Shown here: positions 1-6,751 of the stretch, in pieces
How positions within the stretch are numbered: the first letter of the stretch is position 1
Layout: each line of letters begins with the position of its first letter
From: Oscillospiraceae bacterium
Lineage (GTDB): Bacteria; Bacillota; Clostridia; Oscillospirales; Ruminococcaceae
Direction: 5' to 3'
DNA: 64,000 nucleotides
Assembly (NCBI GenBank): GCA_029007035.1
Contig: JAQXHC010000012.1
Span: forward strand, 1-64,000
Made by a program: the position numbers and the translations under genes
The notes under the pieces: model-generated
The model's input: only the letters and a program-made list of their open reading frames with translations
The model's database searches: none
Told to the model about the DNA's origin: nothing

Positions 1-15
1 CAAGGATTGTTAAAA

Positions 16-132
16 ATGGACTATCTTAGTGATGATGAAATCCTTAGAAATCAATCTCAGCCGAGTATTTTCGGTGATTTCAGTAAAGAGGGTAAAAAGA
101 ATTATAAAAAGGCTGTTCGCCGTAGACGATAG
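16..132 (+). CDS. small basic-tailed hypothetical protein upstream of rep
   Basis: A 38-residue reading frame starting at ATG 16, with an AAGGA ribosome binding site at 2-6 (9 nt spacing). It ends in a run of four arginines (KKAVRRRR) just before TAG at 130-132. The stop touches the ribosome binding site of the Rep gene, which suggests translational coupling. The frame is open to base 1, so a longer gene entering from the left cannot be excluded. I do not recognise the product; the basic tail would suit nucleic-acid binding, but that is inference. It also explains why the in-frame ATGs at 29-35 of the Rep frame are unlikely to be used. Confidence 0.45.
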   Translation: MDYLSDDEILRNQSQPSIFGDFSKEGKKNYKKAVRRRR

Positions 133-145
133 GGAAGTGTTATTT

Positions 146-1210
146 ATGAATGATTCTGTATCTCAGTCTTGGTTTGCTGTTTTTAATAACCCTGCTGAGC
201 ATGGTTATGACGGAGAACCCGAGGAAATATGCGAAAAGCTTCGAGATGAATGGATAAATGAAAGTGATACACGTTCCGGAGCTTGGGCTTATTGTGTCTC
301 AGCTGACGGATTGCATCATGTTCACATGGTTTTATGTGATGAAAAAAAGATGCGTTTTTCAGCTGTAAAAAAAGAATACTGTATCGGTATGCATTTTGAA
401 GCTACAAAAGGTACTAAAAAACAAGCCGATGATTACATCAATAAGCGTGGTGCTTTTGCTGAAAAGGGCGAAAAAATCTTATATATTCTTTATCATGGTG
501 AAATTAAAGGCCGTCAAGGTCATAGGAGTGATTTAGAAGAATATTATTCTCGTCTCAAAAGCGGTGAAACTCCTGCTGAAATAATGCATAGTACACCAAA
601 AGCATATGTTCATAAGAGTTTGCTTAAAACTATGTATTTTGACTTGTTATCTGAAAATACCCCTATTGTACGTGATGTTAAGGTTTACTGGCATATTGGC
701 TCTACTGGTAGCGGTAAATCTTATGAGCGTATTACTCTTGCAAAAGAAATTGGCGAAAATAATATCTATTATCTTTCGTCTTTTAATTCAGGTGCCTTTG
801 ACGACTACATGGGTGAAAAAGTTTTATGGATTGATGATTTACGTTCTGAGTTCAAATTGCAGGAGCTTTTGCGTTATCTCGATGTTTATAAATGCTCTAT
901 TCCTTGTCGATATACTAACGGTAAGGCACTTTGGAATGAGGTACATATAACAACCCCTTTAACTCCTCAGGCTTTGTTTTATGACCCTTATCGTAATCAA
1001 TCCGATAGTATTGACCAGCTTATCCGTCGCATTACAAGTATTGTGTATCATTTTTCTATTACAGATTCTTTCGGAAATACTGAATATCATAAATTATACT
1101 TTTCTCCATATGAGTCACTTAATAAAATGCTTGTCGAGGTCAAGAAAAGCAAAGATTTTCTTAGTCAGTGGACTTTAATACTTGGAGTTGATGAAAATGA
1201 AAAAACTTGA
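146..1210 (+). CDS. CRESS-DNA-type replication initiator (HUH endonuclease plus SF3 helicase)
   Basis: A 354-residue rolling-circle replication initiator. The N-terminal HUH nuclease shows motif I (FNNP, residues 13-16), motif II with two metal-binding histidines (HVH, 58-60) and motif III (YINK, catalytic Y97 and K100). A G-x-R-x-DL stretch follows near 125-130, typical of CRESS Reps. The C-terminal superfamily 3 helicase has Walker A GSTGSGKS (185-192), Walker B VLWIDD (226-231) and a motif C-like HITT (267-270). Such proteins nick the plus-strand origin and unwind DNA in bacterial CRESS-like plasmids and eukaryotic ssDNA viruses. Start 146 is chosen because AGGGAAG at 131-137 lies 8 nt upstream; the longer frame from 29 overlaps a small gene. 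All catalytic motifs are intact, so it is probably functional. The left end of the element is outside the window. Confidence 0.88.
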   Translation: MNDSVSQSWFAVFNNPAEHGYDGEPEEICEKLRDEWINESDTRSGAWAYCVSADGLHHVHMVLCDEKKMRFSAVKKEYCIGMHFEATKGTKKQADDYINKRGAFAEKGEKILYILYHGEIKGRQGHRSDLEEYYSRLKSGETPAEIMHSTPKAYVHKSLLKTMYFDLLSENTPIVRDVKVYWHIGSTGSGKSYERITLAKEIGENNIYYLSSFNSGAFDDYMGEKVLWIDDLRSEFKLQELLRYLDVYKCSIPCRYTNGKALWNEVHITTPLTPQALFYDPYRNQSDSIDQLIRRITSIVYHFSITDSFGNTEYHKLYFSPYESLNKMLVEVKKSKDFLSQWTLILGVDENEKT

Positions 1211-1478
1211 AGTAGCTTCCGTCTGCAATTATATTTATAATAATCGTTCACGCTTAGAACATGAAGTCAGAGAGCTTCAGTCTAACTTGCGTTATCGTCA
1301 GATTGATGTTGTAGACTGTATAGAGACAGCTTGTGCTATAGAGCGTTTAAATACTTTTAAGCAGACTACCAAAGATATATTAACTCTGCTTAATCTCATT
1401 GAGCTTAACGAATTATATACGACAGAGGACGAGGGGACACCCTCGAGGGGTGTCCCTCGTCCAAAAAATAAAGGTTGA
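1197..1478 (+). CDS. hypothetical helical protein of the rep module
   Basis: A 93-residue frame overlapping the last 14 bases of rep. GGAG at 1184-1187 is 9 nt from ATG 1197, which favours this start over ATG 1191 or the upstream TTG. The sequence looks mostly alpha-helical, with leucine and glutamate heptad-like spacing, which may indicate a short coiled coil. It ends in a basic PRPKNKG tail. The 3-prime end of the frame contains the GC-rich hairpin at 1427-1462, so the tail composition is shaped by that DNA structure. I do not recognise the family. Overlap with rep implies co-transcription and a role in the same element, which is inference. Confidence 0.55.
   Translation: MKKLEVASVCNYIYNNRSRLEHEVRELQSNLRYRQIDVVDCIETACAIERLNTFKQTTKDILTLLNLIELNELYTTEDEGTPSRGVPRPKNKG
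1427..1462. repeat. GC-rich perfect-loop hairpin inside the rep module
   Basis: Arms GGACGAGGG-ACACCC and its complement surround a TCGA centre, with a one-base bulge, giving a stem of about 15 bp in otherwise AT-rich DNA. It lies in the end of the preceding frame. No T-run follows on either strand, so it is not a normal intrinsic terminator. In a rolling-circle element a hairpin next to rep could be a replication origin (double- or single-strand). The origin role is inference. Confidence 0.6.
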
Positions 1479-1483
1479 TAAAA

Positions 1484-1717
1484 ATGAATGATTATAATGA
1501 TTATCCCGTAGCTCGTTTATGCCCTCGTTGTTTAATTTGTGCTTCATTTGATAAATGTTATGAATCTGAAACAGTAGTTTATTGTATTTCTGCTTCTTCT
1601 TCATGTCATATTATTTGTTCTTCTGTGTATCCGTTTTCTTATCGCTGTGATATATTTAAAGCTCGATTCTCTGAAAATCTTCCTGTTATTGATATTTTAC
1701 CGCTTGAAATTACTTAA
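1484..1717 (+). CDS. cysteine-containing small hypothetical protein
   Basis: A 77-residue frame beginning at ATG 1484, with AGG at 1472-1474 as a weak ribosome binding site 9 nt upstream; the TTG at 1475 is less likely. The protein has a CPRCLIC cluster (about residues 14-20) and further cysteines near 26, 35, 42, 46 and 55, which could bind metal or form disulfides. Codon use is very T-rich (TGT, TCT, TTT), like the rep gene and unlike the chromosomal genes downstream. That supports it as the last gene of the mobile module. Function unknown. Its end at 1717 overlaps the -35/-10 region of the recombinase promoter. Confidence 0.5.
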   Translation: MNDYNDYPVARLCPRCLICASFDKCYESETVVYCISASSSCHIICSSVYPFSYRCDIFKARFSENLPVIDILPLEIT

Positions 1718-1731
1718 AAACGTGCTATAAT
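1704..1731 (+). promoter_or_regulatory. extended -10 sigma-A promoter before the tyrosine recombinase
   Basis: TTGAAA (1704-1709), 16 bp spacer, then TG-c-TATAAT (TATAAT at 1726-1731): a near-consensus extended -10 promoter. Predicted transcription start is near 1738, so the inverted repeat at 1751-1786 lies in the 5-prime untranslated region. Confidence 0.75.
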
Positions 1732-1750
1732 AGAATAGAGGATAGTAAGA

Positions 1751-1786
1751 CAAACTTTCACCAAATGTAAGTTTGGTGAAACTTTG
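1751..1786. repeat. 15-bp inverted repeat with 6-bp spacer (Xer-like site or operator)
   Basis: CAAACTTTCACCAAA (1751-1765), spacer TGTAAG, then TTTGGTGAAACTTTG (1772-1786). The arms are complementary except for one position. The 11-6-11 core has the geometry of a Xer recombination site (dif: two 11-bp arms around a 6-bp centre), and the centre TGTAAG resembles the E. coli dif centre TGTATA. It sits between the CRESS Rep module and the recombinase gene and just downstream of a promoter. Candidate roles are attachment site of the module, autoregulatory operator, or 5-prime hairpin. No T-run follows, so it is not a terminator. Confidence 0.6.
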
Positions 1787-1814
1787 TCAATGCAAATATA
1801 GGAGAGCATTTAAA

Positions 1815-2801
1815 ATGAAGAAAATCAACAGTTCAGATAACCCGGAGTTCCTTAATAATTATTTAGTACATATTAAAGTTGTGCAGATGCTTTCGGAGCG
1901 CACAGTCGAAGAATATTACTTTGATATAAGATTGTTTTTAAAGTATGTCTATGCATTTTATAATCACATTGATGATGAAATAACTGACGTTGATATTTCA
2001 GATATGACATCAGCTGACTTGAATAAGATTACAATAACTGATATATATAACTTTATTTTTTACACTTCAGATGAGCGTCAAAACTCCGATCGTGCAAGGT
2101 ACAGAAAACTTTCATCGCTGAGAAGCTTTTTTAGATATGCGTCCCGAATTGCACACATTATCGATAATGACCCTACAAAAGAACTTGATGTCCCGACACC
2201 AAAAAAGACATTACCCAAATTTCTGTCATTAAACGACAGTATTAAGCTGCTCAAAACATCAGATGACAGTTCCTCAAAGCGTGATTATTGTATAATTACA
2301 ATATTTCTTAACTGTGGAATTCGTTTGAGTGAATTAGTTGGAATGAATATAAAAGATATTGATTTTACCGAAAAAAGAGTCAAGGTACTTGGAAAAGGCA
2401 GAAAAGAACGTATGGTTTATCTTAACGACGCCTGTATTGACGCTCTTAAAGAGTATCTCAGAATCAGAACTGATAACAAAAAAGCTGAAAAAGAGCCCGC
2501 ACTGTTTATAAGCAATCAAAATAAACGTATTTCCAAACGAAGAGTTCAGCAGATTGTGGAAAATACTTTAATTGCAGCCGGTCTTGACGGAAAAGGTATT
2601 ACTACGCATAAACTTCGTCATACAGCTGCCACTCTGATGTACCAGTACGGAAATGCCGATGTTCTCACATTGAAAGAGCTTTTAGGACATTCCAGTGTCG
2701 CGACAACCGAAGTCTATACTCATCTGAATAATGAAATTGTCAGAGACGCTGTTGACAGTAATCCCCTGTCAGAAATAAAAAGTAAAAAAAATAACGATTG
2801 A
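1815..2801 (+). CDS. XerC/XerD-type tyrosine recombinase
   Basis: A 328-residue site-specific recombinase. The N-terminal SAM-like core-binding domain covers about residues 8-115 and the catalytic domain about 135-310. Catalytic residues are visible: R170 (CGIRLSEL), K194 (LGKGRK), H265 and R268 (HKLRH), H292 (LGHSS) and nucleophile Y301 (VYTHL). XerC/D enzymes resolve chromosome dimers at dif, and mobile elements can exploit them. ATG 1815 is chosen because GGAGAG (1801-1806) lies 8 nt upstream; the upstream TTG at 1773 falls inside the inverted repeat. It is slightly longer than the usual 300 residues. It may be the housekeeping Xer protein or belong to the adjacent Rep module; the intact fold does not decide this. 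Confidence 0.88.
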   Translation: MKKINSSDNPEFLNNYLVHIKVVQMLSERTVEEYYFDIRLFLKYVYAFYNHIDDEITDVDISDMTSADLNKITITDIYNFIFYTSDERQNSDRARYRKLSSLRSFFRYASRIAHIIDNDPTKELDVPTPKKTLPKFLSLNDSIKLLKTSDDSSSKRDYCIITIFLNCGIRLSELVGMNIKDIDFTEKRVKVLGKGRKERMVYLNDACIDALKEYLRIRTDNKKAEKEPALFISNQNKRISKRRVQQIVENTLIAAGLDGKGITTHKLRHTAATLMYQYGNADVLTLKELLGHSSVATTEVYTHLNNEIVRDAVDSNPLSEIKSKKNND

Positions 2802-2818
2802 TATTTGAAAGGATTAAA

Positions 2819-2989
2819 ATGGATAACTGTGAAACTTGCGCATATTATACTTACGATGATGAATGGGAGTGCTATGTCTGCGAAATGAATATCGACGAAG
2901 ATGAGTATGCTCGTCTTATGCAGGGACACTATAAACGCTGTCCATATTACCGCGATGGCGATGAATATATTATTGCCAAAAAGCAATAA
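2819..2989 (+). CDS. DUF6472-like small Cys-rich acidic protein
   Basis: A 56-residue protein with paired cysteines (CETC near residue 4, CYVC near 19, CPYY near 42) and many Asp/Glu/Tyr residues. The pattern fits the small clostridial family annotated as DUF6472, for which no function is established. The spaced cysteines suggest a zinc ribbon-like fold. Start ATG 2819 has AAAGGA (2808-2813) 5 nt upstream; the frame opens earlier at a TTG that overlaps the recombinase stop. It lies 17 nt after the recombinase and 22 nt before the radical SAM gene, so the three genes are probably one transcript. Confidence 0.7.
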   Translation: MDNCETCAYYTYDDEWECYVCEMNIDEDEYARLMQGHYKRCPYYRDGDEYIIAKKQ

Positions 2990-3011
2990 ATCAGGTTAAG
3001 AGAGGTTCAAT

Positions 3012-3905
3012 ATGGATATGATGTCAAACTGTATGCTCTGTCCAAGAAAATGCGGTGTAAACCGACATAATGCGATAGGTTTCTGTCGTTCTGGCGATAC
3101 GGTTTCTGCTGCAAAGGCATATCTTCACCAATGGGAAGAACCGTGTATATCATATAAAAACGGTGCGGGTACTGTGTTCTTTTCAGGTTGTAGTCTACGA
3201 TGCTGTTTTTGTCAGAACATGGCTATCAGTAGAAAAAATATCGGCAAAAGCATATCTGAGCGCCGCCTTGCCGATATTTTTCTTGAACTTCAGGAACAGG
3301 GGGCGGACAATATTGAACTTGTAACGCCCACTCATTTCGTTCCTCAGATATTAAATGCACTTGATTTATCTAAGCATAGACTGAAAATCCCTGTTGTTTA
3401 CAACAGCGGAGGTTATGAGCTGACCGATACGATAAATATGCTTGATGGCTATATCGACATCTATCTGCCGGATATAAAGTATTATTCATCTTCAGCGTCT
3501 GAAAAGTATTCTTCTGCTGCCGACTATTTTAAATATGCTTCCGACGCTGTGCTTTCGATGTCATCTCAAGTCGGGAGATTGCAATACAATGAAGACGGAG
3601 GTCTTACTAAAGGTATGATAATTCGCCATCTTGTTCTTCCCGGACTTCGTCACGACTCAATGAAAATACTTGACTGGATCTGTGAAAATATTCCTCGTGA
3701 AAACGCTCTGATAAGCATAATGAATCAGTACACTCCATTTGATTTCATTCCCGATTCATGTGCAGAACTGCGGCGCAGAGTCACAAAAATGGAATATAAC
3801 AGTGTCGTCAACCATGCACGCGCACTTGAAATGGATGGTTTTACTCAGGATATTTCGTCTTCAGCAGAGAAATATGTTCCTGATTTTAATTTTATAGGAA
3901 TATAA
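3012..3905 (+). CDS. PflX-type radical SAM protein (COG1313)
   Basis: A 297-residue radical SAM protein. The cluster-binding motif C60-x3-C64-x2-C67 lies within SGCSLRCCFCQN. A second cysteine group at the N-terminus (C7, C10, C14, C25) is typical of the PflX/COG1313 branch, annotated as putative pyruvate formate-lyase activating enzyme homologues. The family presumably binds a [4Fe-4S] cluster and cleaves S-adenosylmethionine; the physiological substrate is not known. No glycyl-radical enzyme is encoded nearby, so a Pfl-activating role is not supported by context. An AGAGAGG site lies just before ATG 3012. It converges with the Clp ATPase gene, leaving only 10 bp between the stops and no obvious terminator hairpin. 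Confidence 0.82.
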   Translation: MDMMSNCMLCPRKCGVNRHNAIGFCRSGDTVSAAKAYLHQWEEPCISYKNGAGTVFFSGCSLRCCFCQNMAISRKNIGKSISERRLADIFLELQEQGADNIELVTPTHFVPQILNALDLSKHRLKIPVVYNSGGYELTDTINMLDGYIDIYLPDIKYYSSSASEKYSSAADYFKYASDAVLSMSSQVGRLQYNEDGGLTKGMIIRHLVLPGLRHDSMKILDWICENIPRENALISIMNQYTPFDFIPDSCAELRRRVTKMEYNSVVNHARALEMDGFTQDISSSAEKYVPDFNFIGI

Positions 3906-3915
3906 GAAAAATTTG

Positions 3916-6258
3916 TCATACCGTAGCATATTTTGAAAACAATACCTTATTGTCAATCATATCAACCTTGATTTTATCACCATGTTCTATACATTTTTTT
4001 ATAATCATTGATGCAAGCTCGTTTTCAACAAGTTCAGTCACGCGCCGTCTTATCGGACGTGCACCGTATTTTGATGTTTCCTTAGTGTCGGCAATTGCCT
4101 CGATCAGCCTGCCGGAAAAACTGATATTAATGCCTAAATTTTCTGCACGTTTACCAAGCTTATCAAGTTCTCTCCTGCTGATGCTGACAAGCTGTTTTTT
4201 GTTAAATGAGGTAAATATCACAATTTCGTCAATTCTGTTGATAAGTTCGGGACTAAAAAAAGATTTAACATCAGCTTCAGCTCGGCTTATGACAGAAGCT
4301 TCATTTTCCTCTGCAAATCCGAGAGATGTTCTGTCGGTAAGACTGTCAGCTCCTGAATTGGTAGTCATGATGATAATGCAGTTACGAAAACTTACCTTTC
4401 TCATTGAAGAGTCAGTCAAAAATCCGTCATCAAGAATCTGAAGGAGAAGATTCAGCACTTCTTTGTCAGCTTTTTCAATTTCATCGAAAAGTATAAGAGA
4501 ATAAGGATTTCTACGAACCTTTTCGCATATTCCTCCGCCATTTTCCTCATATCCTGCATACCCCGGAGGTGCGCCTATAAGCTTTGAAACCGAGTGTTTT
4601 TCCATGTATTCGGACATATCAATTCTAATCATACTGTCTTTGGTTCCGAAAAGAACTTCTGCAAGCGCTTTTGCAAGTTCGGTTTTGCCTACTCCTGTCG
4701 GACCCGCAAACATAAATGAAGCTGCAGGTCTTAGCTCATCTCGAAGTCCTGACTTGGAGCGTATTATTGCTTTTGAAATGCGGCTTATTGCTTCGTCATG
4801 TCCAACAATTATCTCTTTAAGCCTCTGCTCAATTCCGGTAATATCCAAAAGCTCGTCTTCAGAAATCTTATTCAGAGGTATTCCGCATCGTGATGAGATT
4901 ACTGAGAGCAGGTCTTTTTCGCTTACCTTGGCAGTTTTTTCACCATTGTGTATGAAGTCTCCGATATCAGTAAGTTTTAAGTGATTGTCTTCAACGAGGA
5001 TCAAATCTGTTTCGTTTGAACATATATCCGAAAAATGTATTTTTGCCCGTGCACACGCTTCATCAAGAACATCAATAGCTTTGTCCGGAAGAAAACGATC
5101 TGTTATATATTGTGACGATAATTTTATGGCTTTTCTAATAATTTCGTCACTGATTTTAACTTTATGATATTCCTCATACTTAAATCTGATTCCCCGTATT
5201 ATTTCAAAACATTTCTCAAATGTAGGTTCCTTAACTGTAACTGGCTGAAATCTTCGTTCAAGAGCTGAATCTTTTTCGATACTTTTTCGGTACTCATCAT
5301 AAGTTGTTGCACCTATTACCTGAAGTTCACCTCTTGCCAGCTGAGGTTTCATTATATTTGCAGCATCAATTGCACCTTCGGCTGCTCCTGCCCCGACAAT
5401 TGTGTGTATTTCATCAATAAAAAGAATGATATTTCCTGCATTTACAGCTTCGTCAATGCAGGCTTTTATTCGTTCTTCAAAATCTCCCCTGTATTTTGCC
5501 CCTGAAAGCAGAGCGGTTAGGTCAAGGGAAAAGATATATTTATTTTTCAGAGAATCGGGTACAAGATTTCTGACGAAAAGCTCTGCCGCACCTTCAACGA
5601 TCGCAGTTTTTCCCACACCTGCTTCGCCTATCAGACAAGGATTATTTTTGGTTCTCCTTGCAAGAATCTGCATAAGCTGCTCAACTTCGGACTTCCTGCC
5701 AATCAACGGGTCATTTTTTCTTATGATACTTATGTCTGTTATGTTTCTTCCGTATTTAAACAGACTCGGCAGCTGAGATGCTCTCGGCTTAATAAATGAA
5801 CTTATCTCGTCCCGTATTTCTCCGGATAGCATATTGTTCATTGACGAGCAGATTCCGGAACGGCTGATATTCATTCGATTCATAAGGGAGGCTGCACTGC
5901 ATGAGGTATCTTTGATGATCGCTGCTAAAATATGCTCCGGAGATGCCTTTTTATTTCTGTCCGAAGCCGCCATTGCATATGCTGAATCGAGAATTTTCCT
6001 CAGTGCATTGGTAAAATATCTATGATTAAGCACTGATGGACTTCCCTGCCCTACCATATGGATTATTTCTGTTTTCAGCGTTTCCGGGTCCATTCCATTT
6101 ATACGCAGAATCCTTGATGCCTCAATACTTTCGTCGCATATTATAGCATAGAGAATATGCTCACTTCCTACGTAGGTATGCCCAAGTTCCGATGCTGTAT
6201 CAACTGCATTGTCAATTGCATTTAATGCCTGCTTTGTAAATTTATCCGTGTTGAACAT
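3916..6258 (-). CDS. ClpC/ClpA-type AAA+ unfoldase of the Clp protease
   Basis: A 780-residue Hsp100 protein that unfolds substrates for ClpP. It has an N-terminal double Clp_N repeat (about 1-150), then D1 with Walker A GEAGVGKT (211-218) and a second AAA+ domain with GPTGVGKT near residue 520. An LGF tripeptide after the D2 sensor region matches the ClpP-docking loop, so it should work with ClpP. The segment between D1 and D2 is short, and I see no UVR/coiled-coil M-domain as in Bacillus ClpC; in that respect it is closer to ClpA. The ctsR-mcsA-mcsB genes that often precede clpC are absent, and I found no clear CtsR or CIRCE box upstream. The ribosome binding site AGGAGG lies 9 nt before the ATG. 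Confidence 0.9.
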   Translation of the reverse strand: MFNTDKFTKQALNAIDNAVDTASELGHTYVGSEHILYAIICDESIEASRILRINGMDPETLKTEIIHMVGQGSPSVLNHRYFTNALRKILDSAYAMAASDRNKKASPEHILAAIIKDTSCSAASLMNRMNISRSGICSSMNNMLSGEIRDEISSFIKPRASQLPSLFKYGRNITDISIIRKNDPLIGRKSEVEQLMQILARRTKNNPCLIGEAGVGKTAIVEGAAELFVRNLVPDSLKNKYIFSLDLTALLSGAKYRGDFEERIKACIDEAVNAGNIILFIDEIHTIVGAGAAEGAIDAANIMKPQLARGELQVIGATTYDEYRKSIEKDSALERRFQPVTVKEPTFEKCFEIIRGIRFKYEEYHKVKISDEIIRKAIKLSSQYITDRFLPDKAIDVLDEACARAKIHFSDICSNETDLILVEDNHLKLTDIGDFIHNGEKTAKVSEKDLLSVISSRCGIPLNKISEDELLDITGIEQRLKEIIVGHDEAISRISKAIIRSKSGLRDELRPAASFMFAGPTGVGKTELAKALAEVLFGTKDSMIRIDMSEYMEKHSVSKLIGAPPGYAGYEENGGGICEKVRRNPYSLILFDEIEKADKEVLNLLLQILDDGFLTDSSMRKVSFRNCIIIMTTNSGADSLTDRTSLGFAEENEASVISRAEADVKSFFSPELINRIDEIVIFTSFNKKQLVSISRRELDKLGKRAENLGINISFSGRLIEAIADTKETSKYGARPIRRRVTELVENELASMIIKKCIEHGDKIKVDMIDNKVLFSKYATV

Positions 6259-6480
6259 TACTGTTATCCTCCTTTTTCGGGTGGCAACTATTGAAAGTCA
6301 TCGGATAATAGACTCGTCAATAATTTCCACATATAGTATGCCACGTTTTTCCTGCGATAACAGTCGAATCAAATAAGCGTAAAAAAATTGTAACACTTTT
6401 TTTGCCATTTCATATTATGTACTATGAAGCGATTCAAAACGGACGCTTCAAATACATCTTATTCAAGGAGTGTTTTTATT

Positions 6481-6636
6481 ATGTGTAATTGTGGATGCGG
6501 ATTTGAAGGCAACGGCTGCTGGTGGATTATTATTTTAATCATTCTCTTCCTCCTCTTCTGCTGCTGCGGTAACGGCAACGGCAACAACTGCGGCTGTGAC
6601 AATGGCTGCGGCAACAACTGCGGCTGCGGATGCTGA
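6481..6636 (+). CDS. Cys/Gly/Asn-rich single-pass membrane microprotein
   Basis: A 51-residue protein: a short Cys-rich head (MCNCGCGFEGNGC), one hydrophobic helix (WWIIILIILFLLF, about 14-26), a CCC patch, then a low-complexity tail of Gly, Asn and Cys repeats. It resembles small clostridial proteins that databases call chorion class high-cysteine HCB protein 13, a name that carries no function. Start 6481 has AAGGAG (6465-6470) 10 nt upstream; the frame from 6424 has no such site. A possible promoter is TTGTAA (6388) with CATATT (6411), 17 bp apart. The gene is monocistronic with its own terminator. A structural or metal-binding surface role is possible but not shown. Confidence 0.75.
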   Translation: MCNCGCGFEGNGCWWIIILIILFLLFCCCGNGNGNNCGCDNGCGNNCGCGC

Positions 6637-6683
6637 TTATATCAGTTTGCTTTAAGCTAAACTAATCTATCTCTATAAAACAA

Positions 6684-6726
6684 AAACAACCCCCATACCT
6701 TATAATGGTGTGGGGGCTGTTTTTTA
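6684..6726. terminator. bidirectional intrinsic terminator
   Basis: Stem of about 11 bp (ACCCCCATACC pairing with GGTGTGGGGGC) and a TTATAA loop, with an A-rich left flank and TTTTTT on the right. It can end the microprotein transcript (+) and the long succinate operon (-), which converge here. Confidence 0.85.
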
Positions 6727-6751
6727 CAGATATAAAGAATTCGTCATAAAA

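Noticed and set aside
29-145. Longer N-terminus of the Rep frame starting at 29
   Set aside because: It overlaps a separate small ORF (16-132), has no ribosome binding site, and the conserved Rep motifs begin after 146.
1427-1462. Hairpin as intrinsic terminator
   Set aside because: The following bases are A-rich on the plus strand and no T-run follows on the minus strand.
1413-1604. Minus-strand 63-residue frame across the hairpin
   Set aside because: Antisense shadow of the rep-module genes with no ribosome binding site; its existence follows from the palindromic hairpin.
6259-6480. CtsR or CIRCE box upstream of the Clp ATPase gene
   Set aside because: No tandem GGTCAAA repeats and no TTAGCACTC-N9-GAGTGCTAA element were seen.
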